Part shown: positions 60,155 to 64,000 of the stretch, one piece after another
Position numbering within the stretch: the stretch's first letter is position 1
Layout of the letters: every line of letters starts with the position of its first letter
Assembly: GCA_905250125.1 (NCBI GenBank)
Contig: CAJNOL010001008.1
Span: forward strand, 23,346 to 87,345
From: Rotaria sordida
Lineage: Eukaryota > Rotifera > Eurotatoria > Philodinida > Philodinidae
Reading direction: 5' to 3'
Length of the DNA stretch: 64,000 bases
Notes under the pieces: model-generated
Databases searched by the model: none
Told to the model about the DNA's origin: nothing
What the model saw: only the letters and a program-made list of their open reading frames with translations
Translations under genes and position numbers: made by a program

Positions 60155-61544
60155 AGTTGTTGAGAGAATTGAAGAAAAACTCTAGCCAGAAAAAAAAGTG
60201 CAAGACTCGATTTTGATTTCATTGCGGACATTCTACATAATTGACAAGAACACAAAAAAATTACATATGATCTAAATGCTCCGCACTCTTCTTTCATTTT
60301 GAAATACAGAAAGACTACGTTTAATAAAATTTAATATGAACAAGAAGAAAGAATACCTCTGCCTTTCGGCTATCTTGCGGTATAGGACGTCGCCTAACTT
60401 CACATTTAATAGCTCGATATCTTTCTTACACCTAGCACTCTCAATAGATTTGGACAGAACATTGATCTGACACAAAGCTTTTACGCTCAATCGCTTGAGC
60501 ATTCCACATACAGTGACTGCCCATATACTAAACACGACGGTAGATATATGTTACAACATAGTTAGCATGCTATCGAACAAATGATACGAGATAAGCAGCC
60601 ATTAGTGACTTGTGTAGGGCCATCTCATGACTCATGGTATCGTAGAGCATTTTCGACCTTTTAAAGAAGAAGATCAATATTATTAGGGAAAAAAGATGGA
60701 AAATCTTGATCAAAATGAAAAACAATTTACATTCAGTTGCATAGTGGCATAAAGAAACAATACCTATTTATGTGCGAATTATCTAATTTGGAAAACATTG
60801 ATGCATTTTACCTATTTGATGAAGCATATAAGCATGTGACAAAGGTATTTATATGCCGTGCCTTTTTTTTCTCTTCTAGCAATGCTTCGCAAAAATAGTT
60901 CGAAATGTAGATCCTGTCATTTTTCTTTATAAGATATATATCCCGACTTTTTATATCAATGAATTACATATTTGTAGATCGTTTAATTTTAGCAAGAGCC
61001 ATCTGACATTAATCATTACGGAGTTCTGAAACGAGTGAATGAAGAGAAAACAATATTGTAGTGTATGTGTGACATGCAAAAACAACATGCATGAAATGAC
61101 TTCAAAAGCAACAATAACACTCACTATGGATGTGGGGGTAGATGTGTGATGATGAAGAGAAGACTAACACACTCACGTGCATACCCTTATCGGCTATTAG
61201 CCTGAAGAATTACAGCCTCATAAAATAAAAGTCAAGATCACTCAGTGACTAATACACGTCACGAGAGACGGATGACTAGTGTTACAATTGTTCATAACAC
61301 CAACTGGATCTACGATAGAGTTCATTGTTAGGTGTCTAGTTGAATAAACTAACAGATGACTGATTTCTTGTCGATTGTCGTCTCTTACATATATTTATTA
61401 ATCATTAAACATCTTTCTTGATAATAATAGTAGAAACATCGACAAAGTAGTTATGAACTCAATAAAATTCTTACTCAAATTCTTGTCCATTAAAAAAGAA
61501 AATTTTAAACTTTTGTGATCAGTTTAACCATTCATAGTAGATGC
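60155..61544. other. Intergenic with one hairpin repeat
   Basis: No gene. A minus-strand frame at 60272-60535 has no domain. The hairpin repeat at 61126-61190 lies here. Confidence 0.4.
61126..61190 (+). repeat. GT/CA hairpin repeat (GAAGAG-loop family)
   Basis: Left stem TATGGATGTGGGGGTAGATG, loop TGATGAAGAGAAGACTAA, right stem CACACTCACGTGCATACCCT followed by TAT. Confidence 0.7.
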
Positions 61545-62873
61545 TCAAAGTTTCTTCGACAAGTGTTTGTGCAATAACATTGATTCATAGACCAATGTCA
61601 TTATTTTACCATATTTTCCTGTCTCGTATTTTTCACCGTCGAACGTACCATTGAAATATGGCGTATGTCGTTTATTAGTTAATAAAGTAATGGCCATTGA
61701 GTACTTTGGATCAATAACAGTACATGTTCCTGTCCAACCTGTATGACCATATGCCTCATCGGATGCATAGAGACCAAACCATGATAAAGATTTGTTATGA
61801 TTTAGACGCCATCCTAATCCATATGTTGGATCATATGCATATGGTGTTAGAAATAGATCTTGTACATTTTGATTCCAAAATTTAATATTTTCATATGTAC
61901 CATTATTTAACATAATTTGAGTTAGAATTGACATGTCATTTAAATTTGAAAATAAACCAGCATGTCCCGATAAACCATTCATTGAATAGAATGACTTTTC
62001 GTCATGGACTTCACCTTGTAATATATACGTACGTACATTAGGAAAGTTGATTGTATGATTACGTGTATTTCCATTTAATTCAGTGGCAGCAAAATCTGAT
62101 TTTTGATAGTTTCTATTATTGAGAGGATTAAATAATGTATGTGTTAGACCTAGTTGCTGATAAATGTTAATCTTTACATATTGGTCAATTGACATTCCAC
62201 TGATATGTTCCACAACTAGTCCCAAAAGCATATAATCAATATCAGAGTACACGGGTAATTGATCACCACCTCTCGGTCGTTGAAATTCTAATTTTGTTTC
62301 GATAATTTCTTCAGTTTTATACTTATCTTGTGAGAAAAAATCTGATGAAACTTTCGTTGGATCGTAAAACTTAACACTTGAAGTATATCCAGCTGTATGT
62401 GTCAATAAATCTTTTATTAACCTTGTCTCACGACATTCGTTGTCAGGATTACATCCACAATATTGAGGTATGTATTTTTTAATTGGATCATCAACATTCA
62501 ATGCTCCTTGTGCAGCTAGGTGCATAAGTGCATAGTTTGTTGCATACATTTTAGTTAATGATGCCAAATCAAACATTGTGTCTAATGTTAGTAGTTGTGC
62601 TTGTTTTATTAATGTTGCATTTTCATCATATTTTAATTTATAACCATAGACAGTTTGTTTTAATATTTTACCATATCGAGTTATAATAAGAGCAGCACCG
62701 GGAAAACCTTGCTGAATTTCTTTTCCAATAAATTCATCGATCACCTCTTCATTAAAAATAATAGACTCAGAATCAGTTAATTCGATTGAAGTTATTGAGC
62801 CATTATTTACTATAAATAATATGAAATAAATATTTATAGAAAATGAAATATATCTGTAGAAGTTATGATGCAT
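61545..62873 (-). CDS. Bacterial-type serine beta-lactamase/PBP4B (YfeW)-like protein
   Basis: Serine hydrolase of the beta-lactamase / class C penicillin-binding protein fold; 442 residues in a single exon without introns. The N-terminus has a hydrophobic segment (about 8-24, FSINIYFILFIV), a signal peptide or membrane anchor. The active-site SLTK tetrad motif is at about residues 105-108 (FDLASLTKMYATNYAL). The second motif is Tyr-Ser-Asp at about 209-211 (VYSDIDYMLLGLV), and the third is HTG at about 377-379 (YGHTGWTGT). The stretches TELNGNTRN, GEVHDEKSFYSMNGLSGHAG and LFSNLNDMS are characteristic of the PBP4B/YfeW group of bacteria rather than of animal LACTB. Lack of introns, where most neighbours have them, fits acquisition from bacteria, as is frequent in bdelloids. 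Substrate in the rotifer is unknown; peptidoglycan fragments from food bacteria are a reasonable guess. Confidence 0.88.
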   Translation of the reverse strand: MHHNFYRYISFSINIYFILFIVNNGSITSIELTDSESIIFNEEVIDEFIGKEIQQGFPGAALIITRYGKILKQTVYGYKLKYDENATLIKQAQLLTLDTMFDLASLTKMYATNYALMHLAAQGALNVDDPIKKYIPQYCGCNPDNECRETRLIKDLLTHTAGYTSSVKFYDPTKVSSDFFSQDKYKTEEIIETKLEFQRPRGGDQLPVYSDIDYMLLGLVVEHISGMSIDQYVKINIYQQLGLTHTLFNPLNNRNYQKSDFAATELNGNTRNHTINFPNVRTYILQGEVHDEKSFYSMNGLSGHAGLFSNLNDMSILTQIMLNNGTYENIKFWNQNVQDLFLTPYAYDPTYGLGWRLNHNKSLSWFGLYASDEAYGHTGWTGTCTVIDPKYSMAITLLTNKRHTPYFNGTFDGEKYETGKYGKIMTLVYESMLLHKHLSKKL

Positions 62874-63585
62874 TTATTTATCTACTTGTTGATGTGATAT
62901 TGCAAAGACGTACGATGCATATTTTATATTAACACGCTTTTTTTTCCGTTCTTCAATTATTTGGAAGACGGTTCGATCCACCATTTCGTTGATGACATGG
63001 TTGTTTTTTCTTTGTTATTTTTCAGTATTTAAGGAAGAAAAGAACTAAAAAACAAGTGAAATAGGTTAAAAATACGCGCACCTTTCAAGTATCACCTACA
63101 GAAATATGTCACTAAACATGTAGACGTGCTATTAAACACAAGAGTGCAAAAAATCCAAAGACTTGGCATTTGCTATTATTTGCTTTAGATTTGAGACTAA
63201 ATTTGGATTTGATTTACGTTTCAATTTGGATGTGGTATAACCAGAAAAAGCCTTTTGGAATTCGAGATCAAATACTTAGGATTTGGATTTGGATTTAACC
63301 TTGTGCAAAAACATGACAAAAACAAATTCTCATGTTACAAATATCCATATTTTACCATGTGACCAATAACATTAAACAAAACACAATATAAAGTAGTTAT
63401 CATTTTGACTCTTTCACAATGTGTTCTTGCTTTGCATATTATCGTCCAAACAAGTTATAATAAGATCATCAAACATTTGTGCGATAGGACAACTATAGAC
63501 TCACAGCAACAAAAAAAATTCCACTAAATATACTATTTGTTCAATATATACTTCAAAATACTGCATATCCCGAAAATTTTCATCA
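62874..63585. other. Spacer between two genes
   Basis: No gene. Contains degenerate GGATTTGGATTT-like sequence near 63180-63300. Confidence 0.4.
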
Positions 63586-63738
63586 ATGTCAACCAAAATT
63601 ATTCCAAGTCTTCTTACATTACAGATAAAACTCGTCTACCAAATTCTAAATCATCCTGAATATTTGAATATTTCGTGCTTGATGAGAAATGTCTGCACAC
63701 GTTTCAATGCAATTATCGGCAGCTACTATCGATATCTG
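63586..63738 (+). CDS. F-box-like first exon, gene incomplete
   Basis: An ATG opens 51 codons whose middle, LVYQILNHPEYLNISCLMRN followed by VCTRFNAIIGSYYRYL, has the F-box-like pattern common to a large bdelloid family. A GT donor at 63739 ends it in phase. I could not find a convincing second exon in the remaining 260 bases, so this is the start of a gene running out of the window or a fragment. Confidence 0.4.
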
Positions 63739-64000
63739 GTAAAATATTGTTATACATGAAAAATTTCATTTTCATCATCCTCAAAATATTTTTCATTTCT
63801 CTAACGAGGTAAGATACACAAGTGTTACGCTCTGTTTTGAATCAGGTATTTGCCATTTTATAGAGCTCAATGAGTATAACATCTGATATAAAGAGTTCGC
63901 CCCCATGCTGTACTTTTAAAGAACTACAAGGTATTATATCTTGTGAAAATCATTATGAAGCTCTTAACTGAAGATTTGAATTCTAAGAATATTATGATTT
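63739..64000. other. Window end, no further exon recognised
   Basis: AT-rich; may be intron of the F-box-like gene. Confidence 0.3.

Noticed and set aside
62969..62985. tRNA gene suggested by a GGTTCGATCC B-box-like word
   Set aside because: No A box, acceptor stem or anticodon arm can be folded around it.

Overview
The window looks like nuclear DNA of a bdelloid rotifer (Rotaria or Adineta type; genus not decidable by eye). It is AT-rich, and its genes have short GT-AG introns of about 50-70 bp. It carries an ADP-ribosyltransferase gene followed in frame by kinesin-light-chain-type TPRs, an F-box/LRR gene, LamG and cysteine-rich secreted proteins, and an intronless gene of bacterial type. 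It also has many short GT-rich hairpins built on TGTGGG-like units, which from general knowledge resemble the bdelloid telomere repeat. No rRNA, tRNA or CRISPR array was found.

Layout. 0.8-2.4 kb: 3' part of a PARN-like poly(A) ribonuclease (+). 4.5-5.6 kb: long inverted-repeat element. 6.9-9.1 kb: HMG-box gene (+), tail to tail with an MPS1/TTK-like kinase gene (9.2-10.4 kb, -). 15.2-17.1 kb: divergent eEF1A-like GTPase with an eroded G3 motif (+). 19.5-21.5 kb: hAT-type non-autonomous transposon with a perfect 8-bp target duplication and a palindromic element nested inside. 22.0-22.9 kb: a second, mariner-like palindromic repeat block. 23.4-25.5 kb: ART gene and in-frame TPR region separated by one TGA. 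29.0-33.3 kb: 17-exon SLC5-type sodium/solute symporter (+) whose introns hold several hairpin elements. 33.5-36.0 kb: further repeats. 38.65-41.7 kb: secreted GH31 alpha-glucosidase-like enzyme with a trefoil domain (+). 43.1-44.2 kb: another foldback element. 44.5-51.9 kb: a zone dense in GT/CA hairpins, containing a small 12-cysteine secreted protein (47.3-47.7 kb) and a two-domain LamG protein (50.2-51.6 kb). 52.5-53.5 kb: F-box/LRR protein (-). 53.5-58.6 kb: nothing recognisable. 58.6-60.2 kb: decayed purple acid phosphatase with three in-frame TGAs (-). 61.5-62.9 kb: serine beta-lactamase/PBP4B (YfeW)-like protein of bacterial type (-). 63.6 kb: first exon of an F-box-like gene.

The genes do not form a pathway. 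Several encode extracellular or membrane proteins (transporter, glucosidase, cysteine-rich protein, LamG protein, beta-lactamase-like protein). The most distinctive signal outside the genes is a dispersed family of about 60-bp imperfect hairpins whose stems are degenerate telomere-like GT/CA tracts and whose loops share a GAAGAGAAG-like core. Exon boundaries were joined by hand from reading-frame phase and splice dinucleotides, so they are models and not transcript-supported.
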